From positions 777,515 through 841,514 of the forward strand of contig VTPC01090589.1 of the NCBI GenBank assembly GCA_011009095.1: a DNA stretch of 64,000 nucleotides, given 5' to 3'. Made by a program: the position numbers and the translations under genes. Shown piece after piece: positions 1 to 10,015 of this stretch (position 1 is its first letter; every line of letters begins with the position of its first letter). This stretch comes from Ignelater luminosus. Taxonomy: Eukaryota; Arthropoda; Insecta; Coleoptera; Elateridae. The notes under the pieces are model-generated. The model made no database searches. It saw nothing but the letters and a program-made list of their open reading frames with translations, and was not told the origin of the DNA.

Positions 1-320
1 AATGCTGCTATATAATCCGAAATTGATTGTGATTCTGTCTGATACGTCGATAAAAATCTGTGTTGTGCAACCAGTATATTTTGTTTTGGACACAAATGCC
101 TTTCCAATGATGTAATTAATGTTGCGTAATCTAGTTCGTTTGGCATTTTTGGTGCTACAAGAGCTGCGAGTATATTATAATTAGAAAATCCGATAGAATT
201 TAATAGCATCTGTGCACAATAATTTTTATCATCAAAAATATTTTTCATGCAAAGATAATTTTCAAATCGTTGTCGATAATATTTGAAATTACCTTTTTGG
301 CTGTCAAAATTTTCAAACAT
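1..320 (-). CDS. Partial gag (capsid region) of a Ty3/gypsy-type retroelement
   Basis: Read on the minus strand from an ATG at 320, the frame stays open for about 106 codons and runs off the left edge of the window. The peptide starts MFENFDSQKGNF and later contains NILAALVAPKMPNELDY and NILVAQHRFLSTYQ. These match the capsid part of insect Ty3/gypsy Gag, where a FENFD-like start, a PKxPxEL segment and a QHRF-YQ segment recur. Gag would form the cytoplasmic particle of the element. No stop or frameshift is visible, unlike most retroelement remains in this window. The codon just before the ATG continues into LINE-like sequence, so the ATG may not be the original gag start. It could be a young element fragment or a retained gag-derived gene; the sequence to the left decides. 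Family fit is from recalled motifs, not a search. Confidence 0.65.
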   Translation of the reverse strand, partial: MFENFDSQKGNFKYYRQRFENYLCMKNIFDDKNYCAQMLLNSIGFSNYNILAALVAPKMPNELDYATLITSLERHLCPKQNILVAQHRFLSTYQTESQSISDYIAA

Positions 321-324
321 AAAA

Positions 325-600
325 CTTATTGGTCTTAGAGCCTAGCAGTATCCTGTTTAGCTTTACCAGTTTTTGGTAGAAAGACTACTCTGATTAATCT
401 TCAACTCTTCGGTATGTGTCCCAAAGTCAAGCTCATACAATGTTTGCTGTACAGAAGGTCAAAGTCCATTGGTTATCTTCCTAGCAACCAGCCAATCTTC
501 CCTGGAAACTCTATGTTTCTCCATCTCGATAACTCGACTATCTGGCATTCCGGGAAGTGGACCTTAAACAAAAGTACTTTTTTCAATACTCACACATTCT
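325..600 (-). pseudogene. LINE reverse-transcriptase fragment
   Basis: On the minus strand around 345-400 the translation reads RVVFLPKTGKAKQDTA, and after a frame change ALRPISF. This is the pattern VVFIPKPGK...RPISLTSF at the start of the fingers region of R1/I-type LINE reverse transcriptases. The reading is frameshifted and has stops upstream, so it is dead. It abuts the gag fragment, the RPISF codons running straight into the gag frame at about 321-332. Only a few dozen residues are recognisable, so the clade is uncertain. Confidence 0.5.
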
Positions 601-639
601 TGATTATTGGGGTGACATATTAGTCTTATTACACCTTGC

Positions 640-2380
640 TGATTTGTCATCTGAAGAAAAAATGTACGTGGAAATCTGGTTGAAAATTGAACCCTAGTTG
701 CCTTGTCAGCAATCTTTGCACTGACTTAACTGAATTGCAGTTGCTAGTGAACTTATAATTTTCCAATAGGTACTATTTGAAGTTGTGCGTTTTCCAAAAA
801 CTACGAAATCTTACAGAGGACGGATCAAAACATAAGTGGTAATAAAATTCATCGAGAGATGATTTGAATAAGAAAGCTTGCAACAACAACAAAAAAAAAA
901 CTAAAAGACCGCTCTAAAATATTACAGAAATCTCAAGAGCAACAAATTAATTTTCCAGAGAATCTGATGTGTCTTTAAAAATCTACCTGAAGTGCAGCTA
1001 AATTCAATTAGTCTGATGAAAGTTAAAGCAAAGGGATGGAAGCTAACTAAATTTCCAAAGAAACGGTAGAAGTACGCGATTCATCATTTATCAGTTGTCG
1101 CATTATTAGATACCGTTGTCACTGTCGCCGCTCTTAATGTAGCAGTCGTTGTTGCCATACTTTAATTTCTCTGACTGGTGGATTATTTCTCTGAGTTAAC
1201 AAAGTTTGCCAAAAATATAACTACAGCATTTTGTGTCAAGTTTGGTGGAACAACGTAGACTAATGTTACCATTGTAGGGTACTCTTTCAATTGTTGAATA
1301 CAAATATCTGACGCTTTCATCTTATCTAACGTGTCATTTGTTTCTACATCTTGTACTTATTGTTATTAGCCATTTAATAACAGAGAATGTATTTACACGT
1401 GTAGGTACAAGATAATTAATCAAAGAATCTTTAAAAATCCGTATATACAAATCTGGAAAATACTTTCGAGTTTTTGTATATAAAACTTCACTTTACTACA
1501 TTTATATAAAACATGTAACAGTTAAATTCGTTCTTTTGTGTATACAAGCGGTTAAATAAGGGGTGGTAAATATTGTAACTATATCATGTTACAATAAGCA
1601 AAAATGTTTTTATGAACATCCTGATAGCATAGTAGTATTGCTCGTTCAGTTTGTACTGTTAATGTAGATAAACAATAAACAAAGCGTGTTTTTGCTAGTA
1701 AATGAAAGTTTAGATGATTTGAAATAATAATATCACTTACAATGAGGTAGAATTTCTATAAACCCTTTCAAAAGATTTTTTTATTTAATTTTGCTAACGG
1801 CATTTTCAATAAGTATGATAAAATAATTCTGTATTATTCCATTTTTGTCTATAAGAAAATTTCAATCTTGTTAACAAAGCGTGGTCACCGGTAACAATCA
1901 ATAAAATTATTTTAATTTGATGACTGATGAGACAGCGTTGCTATTTAACATGGGTGACCAAAACGTAGGGCGGCTTAAATGTCAGCTAGTTTTATAGGAT
2001 TAGAGTATAAAAAAGACAGTTCTGAGAATATCAAACTTTCTCATTATTCTAGTTTGAAATGTTACAATCAGTGTTTGCCTCTAAAATGATATAACGAGGC
2101 CATAAATTCTAGGTTATGTTTGTTTTAATTGTAGATGTTTTGCTTGTATTTACGCAAGCAGCAACCAATTATTTTATTTTGTAGTAATGCCAACCGTATT
2201 TCAACTTTACTTTAGCAGTAAACTATCTTGTCTTATTTTAATATTTAGTTTCTTTCAACTTATTATGTTGTTAAACTGATTCATGTAAGTAAGTTAGGAA
2301 AACAATTTTTAATTAAAATAGTTACGATAATTTTAGAAATTTTATTTAGGAAACCTTATTAATTCCATTCAAAAATGAAT
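640..2380. other. AT-rich stretch with no recognised feature
   Basis: No convincing ORF, terminal repeat or RNA gene was seen. It contains short A-runs (for example near 889) and ordinary AT-rich intergenic or intronic sequence. Confidence 0.5.
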
Positions 2381-2390
2381 TTTTCTTTTC

Positions 2391-3217
2391 AGGAATCTGA
2401 GATTGCAGATCAAGATGGAACCAGAAATAATAAAAACTCAAACGCCAAGGATTCAACTCTTCGGAAAACTTGGTGGTTAAAATGACAGCAGCAGAAAAAA
2501 AAGAAGAAAAAAAAGAAGAAGAAAAGAACTGGAGAAATCAAATCTAGTCGGAGGCTATAAAAAGGCTGCGACCGACTAACGCTCAAACGAAACCGGTCGG
2601 ATTAGAGCACACCCCTGGAAGATGATAAGTGGTAGCCCAAAAAAGCCAAAAAGAAACCAAAAGCTTTAAAAATGTTACTTGGCAAAATGGTATTTGTCCA
2701 TGGAGGTTTCAAGAAAAATTTATCTAAAGAGAAGATAGGGCCAGTCCTAGATTCTCCGAAAGATAGATCACCAGGAATACGGAAGAGTGTCCCAGATGAC
2801 CAGGCCACTAGGAACTGACTGAAGCAACCTTCTTAAAGTAACTTAAGAACGTTAAACTCCAGAGAAACCGGAAAAGTTCTTACATCACTTTGTGGTACAA
2901 AACAAGGCGCTGTGTATCAAGGATTGGCGGGTAGGAGACAGGAAGGAGGATCCAAAGCGCATCCATAGTTATCTTTGTGAACTTTACTAGAGTCACGTCT
3001 AAAAACCTTTTTATTTTTCTATGAACATTTCTCTTAAAACTTCTAGAGAAGTAATTGATAATGATAAGAGGTAGTGAGCACCAGTCTGTTCAACCAAGAT
3101 TAATATGTCTATCAATCTGGAAAATCCTACAAAATGGTTATTTGTAAAGTGGAGATGTAAGGATAGGACTGTTCTTGGACAGGAAATTATGTCCAGTACA
3201 GCCCGCTTCATGCTGGA
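2391..3217 (+). pseudogene. Degraded coding-like sequence, possibly retroelement ORF1
   Basis: This stretch is richer in G+C and more codon-like than its surroundings. Short open pieces are visible in changing frames, such as EIADQDGTRNNKNSNAKDS near 2,400, FLHHFVVQNKALCIKDWRV near 2,880-2,930 and TVLGQEIMSSTARFMLDIQ near 3,165-3,225. Lysine-rich tracts near 2,490-2,530 recall the basic ORF1 of LINEs, but no zinc knuckle or other family-defining motif was found. It begins after a pyrimidine tract ending in CAG near 2,393, so a decayed host exon cannot be excluded. It stops where the DNA transposon at 3,222 begins. Function is not assigned. Confidence 0.3.
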
Positions 3218-3627
3218 TATACAGAAGGTTTATAAAAGTTCCTGAGTCCAGTGGACTGTGAAATTAATCTTGCGGCTGCATTTGCCACCTTTTGAAAAAC
3301 AGGATATGTATTAGAATGTTTGTCACGTTACACGTATTTCGTCGTTGTTATGATGGTTGCCTAATCCTATGTTCTTTTTAAAGAATTAATGTGAAGGGAT
3401 GCAACTAATCTAAAATAAAGTGTTAAAGAACACATTCTTTTTGATGTCAGTGGCTAAGAATAAAGAAAAATAATTACAAAATAAAAAATATGGTCTGCAA
3501 TTTATTAATAAAGTTTACGCATATGCTCACATTAACATCAAAAATAAATAACAACATACATACTAATACAATTACAAATAACATAAGAGAGCAAAGATTA
3601 AATTAAATAAAATTAAAAAATAACTTT

Positions 3628-3629
<2 letters not shown>

Positions 3630-3658
<29 letters not shown>
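3630..3658. repeat. (AAT)n microsatellite
   Basis: About nine uninterrupted AAT/ATA triplets. They lie where the transposase frame of the surrounding DNA transposon is lost, so the repeat may have grown at a deletion junction. Confidence 0.85.
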
Positions 3659-3659
3659 G

Positions 3660-4140
3660 TAAAAAGATAAATCCAGCAAATCCGTCGTTCATATTGTTCT
3701 CAAACCATGTACAATATTCTCTTCGACTACCATAATCTGGTGGTGTAAGTTCTTGCGTAGTCATTATTTTGTAAGGATATAACTGCAGTTGCTTTTTAAC
3801 AATTTTCTGACATGTACTTAAAGGGATATTCGTTTGAAGTGAAATTCTGCGAAGTGAGGTTTATGGATTGTCTTCGATTACTTGTTTCACTTCTTCGACA
3901 GCTTCAGCACTCACAGCAGGTCTTCATGAAGATTTACCCATCTTAACAGATTCTGTTCTAGCAAATCGACTAACTATATCTTCAATGTGAGTAACTAAGT
4001 TGTTATCCGGATCATTAACATCAGGAAATCGGATTCTAAATTCATCTTTGCAAGCTTGAATAGAATATGCCCAATCTCCCTCCTGAACTACACCATTCCG
4101 GTAATAAGACTTAACGATAAACGTGTCTTGTAATATTTTT
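3660..4140 (-). pseudogene. N-terminal part of a DUF4817-type transposase
   Basis: Read on the minus strand from about 4,140, the translation contains ILQDTFIVKSYYRNG, then DEFRIRFPDVNDP, a helix-turn-helix linker AEAVEEVKQVIEDN, then STCQKIVKKQLQLYPYKIM, and ends near WFENNMND. This order matches the helix-turn-helix N-terminus found in many insect Tc/mariner-like transposases annotated as DUF4817: FIVxSYxxxGS, RFPxRxxP, SPRKSxRRxSxExxIS, LYPYKIQxVQEL, EFCxWF. Two in-frame stops are visible (after MGKSS and after EDNP). The catalytic half is missing, replaced by an AAT microsatellite and AT-rich sequence. The domain would bind the terminal repeats of its element; this copy cannot make a transposase. 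Confidence 0.65.
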
Positions 4141-4301
4141 TAATGTTTACAGTATGTAAGAATCTTACTATGATTACGCAGGCACAGCACAAGAACAACT
4201 TTAGTCTTGAAAAAGCGCAATTAAAGAGAAAAAATGTCGAACAATACAACAAATTTCAGCACAAGATTAACTAAATTCCTAAATGCAAGTCGATAACATA
4301 T

Positions 4302-4500
4302 TGTGATGATCTTTAAAAAATGAACTAATGCCCAAAATAAGAAAACCATGATAATGGATAAAAAATTTTTTTTTGATAGATGTAATGACAGTGAATAAAT
4401 AAATTAATATTGTCAAGAAAATAGTGTTTTCTTTATAAAATTAAGAACCACACGAACAAAAATAAGGACCCTGAGATAAAGAGCTCTCCATATCATAACA
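4302..4500 (+). repeat. 5' LTR (199 bp)
   Basis: It starts TGTGATGATC and ends ATCATAACA, giving the canonical TG...CA ends. It matches 6,196-6,396 apart from a few substitutions and small length changes in an A/T run near 4,365. As the 5' LTR it would carry the element's promoter and transcript start. Confidence 0.9.
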
Positions 4501-4504
4501 TAAA

Positions 4505-4520
4505 TGGCGTCCCAACGTGG
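4505..4520 (+). other. Primer-binding site, tRNA-Lys(CUU)-like
   Basis: The sequence TGGCGTCCCAACGTGG begins 4 bp after the LTR. Apart from one extra T it is complementary to the 3' end of insect tRNA-Lys(CUU), whose complement starts TGGCGCCCAACGTGG. The extra base may weaken priming. The tRNA match is from memory of the tRNA sequence. Confidence 0.65.
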
Positions 4521-4550
4521 TAGGGCAAGTTAAATAAAAGTATTGAAAAG

Positions 4551-5486
4551 ATGTCGAAGCGAGGTAAATCGGTAGATAGTAGAAAAAGGGACAAAAGAGA
4601 GGAAGAAAATATTGAAATTGAACAGATGGAAGAAGAAAGTACAAGTATGGAGGAGACCATGGGAGATGTTGAAAAGGGAGATAAAGAGCAAAAAGAAATA
4701 AGACAACAACAACCAGATTTACTTAAAATATTATTAGAAATGAAACAAGACCAAGATAAAAGATTTGAAGACCAAACTAAAAGATTTGAATACCAAACTA
4801 AAAGATTAGAAGAGATTAAACGAAATAATAGCACAATAATGCAGAATTTTGAAGAAATGAAACAAGATAATACTAAAAGATTTGAAGAAATAAATCATAA
4901 TCAAGAGAAAAGATTTGAAGAAATTAAAAGAAAATTTGAAAATCATTAGAATAGATGGGATAATATTGTTAAAAACATGAGAGGTGAAATACAAGAAGAG
5001 GTGAATAATAAGATAGATGAATGTCAGAATGAAATGCGTAGGAAAATAGAAAGACATCAAGAGGAAATTATCAACAAGTTACCAATAAGAAAGGCAAATC
5101 TTAAAAATAAGATAAGGAATAATTACAAAAAAGAAAAAAATTATCAAAATAATAATAGTAATAAAGAAAAATTGAAAGGCACTATTAATTGGCAGAATAA
5201 ACTAAGAAGAGCAAGAAAAGCGGAAAGAAGAAACAAAATGAAGATGACAATGAAAAATAAAAGGTTGGAGGGGATCAAAGTCAAAAGAAAATCTAAAAAT
5301 AAGACTAGGAAGAAAAGTAAGGAATCGAGGTATAAAATTTTTAAGAAAGATAGTAAATCCAACATAAGGATGGAAAAATATAAAATGATAATGAAAGAAC
5401 ATTTAAAAAATTTACTATCGGGAGTCAGAGAGGAACAAAGAAATTACAAATACAGAACAAGAAAGAAAATCAAAGAACTAGAATAA
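4551..5486 (+). pseudogene. Gag-like coiled-coil protein with one in-frame stop
   Basis: A reading frame of about 311 codons starts at ATG 4,551 and ends at 5,486, broken only by a TAG at 4,947-4,949 within one constant frame. The N-terminal part is strongly charged (MSKRGKSVDSRKRDKREEEN), followed by QQQPDLLKILLEMKQDQ and then a run of related units around KRFEDQT, KRFEYQT, KRLEEIK, KRFEEIN and KRFEEIK, typical of a coiled coil. After the stop the frame resumes MRGEIQEEVNNKIDE and becomes very lysine- and arginine-rich. This resembles the N-terminal Gag region of some insect gypsy elements; a capsid or zinc knuckle is not recognisable. Either the stop kills it or two peptides are made. It could serve as an RNA- or particle-binding protein for a larger partner element, which is inference. 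Confidence 0.55.
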
Positions 5487-5838
5487 ATGCTACAAGAGAA
5501 TGTTAAAGTAAAATTAGAAGCCAACGTTGACAAAAATAACCAAAGAAGAATAGGGAACATTTCGTATTAGGTTTAACAAGAAGGTATGAATGATGCTTGA
5601 ATGAATGTGTTAAAGATAATTATAATGAGTTAATTAATTATTAATGAAGTATTATTAAAATGATGATAATTATGAAGATATGAATATGAAGTTAGTAGAA
5701 TAATAATAATAATAATAATAAATAGTTAATGATATGATTGATAATATTAAAAGAAAAGGTTAAAATATGATAAAAAATGTTACTAATGATAACTAAACTT
5801 ATAAAATTTTAAATTTTTATTCTGTTGAAATAATGTAA

Positions 5839-5960
5839 TGTCAAAGTGACAATTAACAAATATCAAAAATGACAATTCACAAATGTCAAAAATGACAATT
5901 AACTAAAAAAAATGACAGTTGCTTAATGTCAAAATGACGTTTGCCAAATGTCAAAGTGCA
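5839..5960 (+). repeat. Cluster of TGTCAAA-n-TGACA palindromic repeats
   Basis: About six degenerate copies of a small palindrome, TGTCAAAGTGACA or TGTCAAAAATGACA, occur at about 5,839, 5,861, 5,884, 5,911, 5,927 and 5,949, separated by AATTaACAAA-like spacers. They lie between the gag-like ORF and the 3' LTR. They could be an internal regulatory array or a replication remnant; the sequence alone does not tell which. Confidence 0.6.
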
Positions 5961-6185
5961 AGACCATCAATTCAAATAATTGAGGTTAGAATAAAAACAA
6001 AATAAAACACCATTAAAAAAAATGATTATGTATATCATGAAACAAAACAATATCTATTATATTACATAAGACAAATAAAAGAAACAAAGATCAAATTGTA
6101 ATGGAATTCACAATTGAGTATATTTTAGTTAATATTAATCAAAATTTAAGCTATAGTATAAAACGCTTAAAATTTAGATTAATAT

Positions 6186-6195
6186 GGAGGAGAAA
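6186..6195 (+). other. Polypurine tract
   Basis: The purine run GGAGGAGAAA ends exactly at the first base of the 3' LTR, where the plus-strand primer of a retrotransposon is expected. Confidence 0.65.
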
Positions 6196-6396
6196 TATGA
6201 TGATCTTTAAAAAATGAACTAATGCCCAAAATAAGAAAACCATGATAACGGATAAAAAAATTTTTTTTTTGGTGGATGTAATGACAGTGAATAAATAAAT
6301 TAATATTGTCAAGAAAATAGTGTTTTCCTTATAAAATTAAGAACCACACGAACGAAAATAAGGATCCTGAGATAAAGAGCTCTCCATATCATAACA
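6196..6396 (+). repeat. 3' LTR (201 bp)
   Basis: Near-identical to the 5' LTR. It begins TATGATGATC, one base different from the 5' LTR start, and ends ATCATAACA followed by ATAT. It would supply the polyadenylation end of the transcript. Confidence 0.9.
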
Positions 6397-6526
6397 ATAT
6401 ATTTGCAATTGACAAATGGCAGAAAACAAATACGTATTGGTTATTGAAATAAATCAACAAGGCCGCACATCAAAATTAGATTCCATAGCCAACTGGACTC
6501 AGGAACTTTTATAAACACTTTGTATA

Positions 6527-8439
6527 CAAAAGCTAATACAACATTAACAGCATAAACCTTATTAAAAGTCAGGACAATTTGATATTTCCTACTTTAAAGA
6601 TCTCAATATTTGAATAAGGATGGCATGTCGAGCCGTTTGTTCTTTGTATTTGGCGTTGCTATTAGATGGCGCCTTAATATTTTCATGCTACTAATGTATT
6701 AGCTTTTACAGAAGAAACGATCGTCAGGATGTATGATGGTCAATGCTTGCACGATTTTTTGTGGGGAGACAATATATTTTTGTCTTTGTATTAAAATTGA
6801 TATTCAGGAAACTTCTTAAAAGGTATAATAGTATTACCTGTTTTGTAATAATATTGAATCACAACCTTTTTCTAACATAAGTGTTTTTATATTTGATATC
6901 TATTCAGATGTTTCTAAGTAAATAACAGTCTTTGTATGTACTGCGGTGTATACACTACGAGGTAACACAAATCTCTTTAAGTGCACTCTCTACAAGTGCC
7001 ATCTTGTCAGAAGTGAACTGTGGTGGTAGTAAGAAAACATGTAGCAGATTTTCTATATTAAACAATTTTACATCTTGAGAGTAAAAATAAATTGTGTTAT
7101 AGAAATAACTAATAGCATAATAGCATATGAAATGATCATAGTTATTAACTGGGTTGTTCTAACGTAAAGTATGTTTTAAAGATATTTTCTAAATTCAATT
7201 ATATCAGCGTTAATAAGCGAAACGAATAGTGCAGTAAACTCTAATTAAAAATGACCTTTAAAAAGCCTGAAATTTTTAGCAAATATGAAAAAGGTCAGCT
7301 GTTAAATTAAAATGGATTTTAAGCAATGCGGTATATTCTTTAACCTACAAAATGAAATATTCTACCTATCTGCTTTTTATTGTTTAAATATAATCTCTCA
7401 ATATGACGCAGCACAAAAGCAATTACCACAGTAACGTTAATACATACCTTTCTGGAAACTATTATCATTTCGGATTAGGCAAACACTGCTAGGTAAATGG
7501 TTTCCTTTAGCGCATTAACTTTAACTTAAGTATACATTATTATAGTGTAATGAAATGCAAATCCGATTTTGATAAGTTGAGTTCTATATACAGTTTTGTT
7601 TATCAAGTCACCAGTTTTCTTTTGTGTTAGTTCTTCTCAAATATTGATTAATAACTAATTATTTCATTAAGCTTTTGTTGGTATATCTGAATCCTCGATT
7701 CCTTATTACATAAAAGGGTAAATAACCTTCATTTGCAGACTATATGTTAATTTTCAACGTCGGATAGAGTTATTTTAGGGTTGCCAGACGTCCTGCTTTT
7801 TCGTTCGTGATGACCTGCCCATTCGCATCTTCTCAAAAGCATTGAATCTTATTCTTGATAAAAACAGGTCATGACGATTGCTCTTGAAAAGTTTCCAGAA
7901 ATGAATTCATTGCAAATAATAAAGGTTTAAAGAAAGACTAAGTCCAAAATTATCAATTATCGAATATTTGGATGTACTTCGTCAAATCATAAGGGCCTGC
8001 AAGTGAACACCCAAGAGTCCAGATGTAACTGTATGTTTTCATGTAAAATGCTTTATTATGAGAATGGAAGCTCTACTGAATTGTGTAGATATTAAATATT
8101 TAATTCTGAGTTAAAAAAAGAAATTATTTTTTATTCCATTAAATCGGAATAAAACGCAGTTTATATACATAATGTACATTATTTCAGAAGAAGCAATAAA
8201 GTGCATTTCATTCCCTAAAGAATGAAGTAATTTTCATTTGTTACAAACAAAACTATCTCTGTCTTACACAAATAAACTAATGTAATAATAATTTTGTATT
8301 TTAAAACTAGACGGTATTAAATTACTTAATAATATCTAATTATTGAAAGTCAAAACAAAGTGTAAAGGCTGGTAAAGACAGAAACTTGTGGAGTTACGTT
8401 TAGAGGTTATGTTCGTAAGATCCTTTTTAATCATGTTTC
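6527..8439. other. AT-rich stretch, one possible hAT terminus
   Basis: No gene was recognised. At 7,776-7,789 the string TAGGGTTGCCAGAC resembles the outer end of hAT terminal repeats, but no matching end or target duplication was found. Confidence 0.4.
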
Positions 8440-8449
8440 TAATTGACAC

Positions 8450-8729
8450 TAGTGTGCCTTGATATTGCTTTATTAAATATCATTTTTCTAATGGGAGAGT
8501 GTGGACACAGTTGTCAAACAAGAGAAACAAAGATATATGTTAGCTCTCTGCTCGCACTGTGGGTGTAAAGGAAAGAAGAAAAATCTTAACAGTAAATTCT
8601 TATTCTATCCTTTACACTCGCCGTGCGAGTAGAGAGCTAACGTATATTTTTGTCTCTCTTCTTTGACATGTGTGTCCACACTCTACCCATTAAAAAAATG
8701 ACATTTAATAAAACAATATCAAGGCACAT
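8450..8729. mobile_element. Fold-back MITE with 10-bp target duplication
   Basis: The 280-bp unit is almost one long hairpin. About 125 bp from 8,451 (agtgtgccttgatattg...) recurs in reverse complement ending at 8,729, with a loop of only about 20-30 bp near 8,590. The arms differ at roughly one base in eight by eye. The unit is flanked on both sides by TAATTGACAC (8,440-8,449 and 8,730-8,739). A 9-10 bp duplication points to a Mutator-like or fold-back type rather than mariner (TA) or typical hAT (8 bp). It has no coding capacity and depends on a transposase from elsewhere. Confidence 0.82.
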
Positions 8730-8739
8730 TAATTGACAC

Positions 8740-10010
8740 CTATTGTTATATAGATTTATTGAGAATTAACTTTCTTATAAAGAACTAAAATGATATTTTA
8801 AAGCTATACAAATAACCACAACAAGAATGAAAAACCTCTGGTGTGGTAAATGTGATAACTTCTAATTCTCATTAAGTTTCAACAAGTTAAATTCACATAA
8901 AATTACTTAGTTTTAATAGAAAGTAACATTAGAATTATTTTAGTGTTTTCCATCTGTACCTACTATTAATTAGTTAAAATGCTTTTAGGTAAATAAGAAT
9001 CCGAACATGGACTTATTCTTTATATTCCTGCAATCCCATCAATGGATAACATTGTTGAAGAATGCCCACATATCAAACTTCAAGGTGGATGTCAAGTAAT
9101 CCACAAAGCCACTCCATATAAGTTGTCAAGTGCATACTATAGGTATATTATAATGTATAATATACATATATACATAAGGGATGATTAATTGGAAAAATAG
9201 TTTATTGTATATTATATTTTTAAGTGTGATATTTACTAAATACAATCTACTCTTACTGTAATTGTATTTTTTAATAAATTAGAAATTTTATTAAATTTTG
9301 GTTTCTAGCATTTTCTTCTCTTAATGAACCGGAGGCAATTCGCTCATTAACATTATTATACCTAGTCATTATAAATAATTTTTTTTATTTGCTATTATTA
9401 CTTATGTAAAAGTTTTGTTGTTGCATCTAATCGATACCTGTATGTAGAAGCTGCATGGTTTATCATAAACAATCAAATTATTACTTTTTACTAGAGCAGT
9501 AGATGTGATAAAACCAGAATACTAGGTACATATGCATAAATATATCTTCAAAATTCTTCTGTTAATTTATCTCATGACATAGTATCAAAAAAAAACATTG
9601 ACAACTGACATTACCTATTTACACTTTTGTAAATATCAGGAAGGGTATATTTTGAAGGACGATGGAGACTTGAAATTGGACATTAGTGATTTTTATTATT
9701 TATTATTGTATATTAGGTAAATATAATAATTTATCTAATATACTCATACACAAATGTGTTATAAATTAGGAAAAAGCTGTATGTCCCAACAAATATATTA
9801 TGCAGTGAAATTACATAAGAATTTAGGTTAGAAATAGGAACATTGCCAATATTATGGTTTATTAATAAGCACAACTTATTCCTATTTATTGTATAAATGG
9901 TTTGTCAGTATAAAATTAACAAGATTATGATAAAGCAGGCTAGCTACTTAAACAATATAATACACAATAAATTAGGCTTCCGATTTAAGGAGCCCTTTTT
10001 GTTTTTTAAA
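8740..10010. other. AT-rich stretch with no recognised feature
   Basis: No ORF or repeat pair stood out. Short TA-rich tracts occur near 9,160. Confidence 0.5.
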
Positions 10011-10015
10011 GGTAT

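Larger units (their letters stand above)
4302..6396 (+). mobile_element. Short gag-only LTR retrotransposon, Ty3/gypsy-like
   Basis: A complete structure of 2,095 bp: two near-identical LTRs (4,302-4,500 and 6,196-6,396), a primer-binding site 4 bp after the first LTR, and a purine tract directly before the second. The same 4 bases, ATAT, lie just outside each end (4,298-4,301 and 6,397-6,400), which suits a 4-bp target duplication; ATAT targets are known for the Drosophila 17.6/297 gypsy group. The interior of about 1.7 kb holds one basic, coiled-coil gag-like ORF and no protease, reverse transcriptase, RNase H or integrase. The element is therefore non-autonomous and would need proteins from a relative. 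The LTRs differ at only a handful of sites, so the insertion is fairly young compared with the DNA transposon it sits in. Confidence 0.88.
3222..6522 (-). mobile_element. Mariner/Tc-related DNA transposon with DUF4817-like transposase, split by an LTR element
   Basis: The ends are inverted copies of each other. The left end from 3,222 reads cagaaggtttataaaag..., and the reverse complement of the right end reads caaagtgtttataaaag.... They agree closely for about 30 bp (shared core gtttataaaagttcctgagt, 3,228-3,248 versus about 6,495-6,515) and more loosely for about 50 bp. TA dinucleotides flank both ends (3,220-3,221 and 6,523-6,524), as expected for the IS630/Tc1/mariner superfamily. Removing the LTR element at 4,302-6,396 leaves about 1.2 kb. 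The encoded protein lies on the minus strand and only its N-terminal, DNA-binding part is left, so the copy is internally deleted and non-autonomous. Confidence 0.75.

Noticed and set aside
4441-5402. Several minus-strand ORFs (113, 84, 73 and 66 codons) rich in Phe, Leu and Ser
   Set aside because: They are the complement of the lysine- and glutamate-rich gag-like ORF; the composition is a mirror effect.
7776-7789. TAGGGTTGCCAGAC as the end of a hAT element
   Set aside because: No partner end, target duplication or transposase sequence was found nearby.
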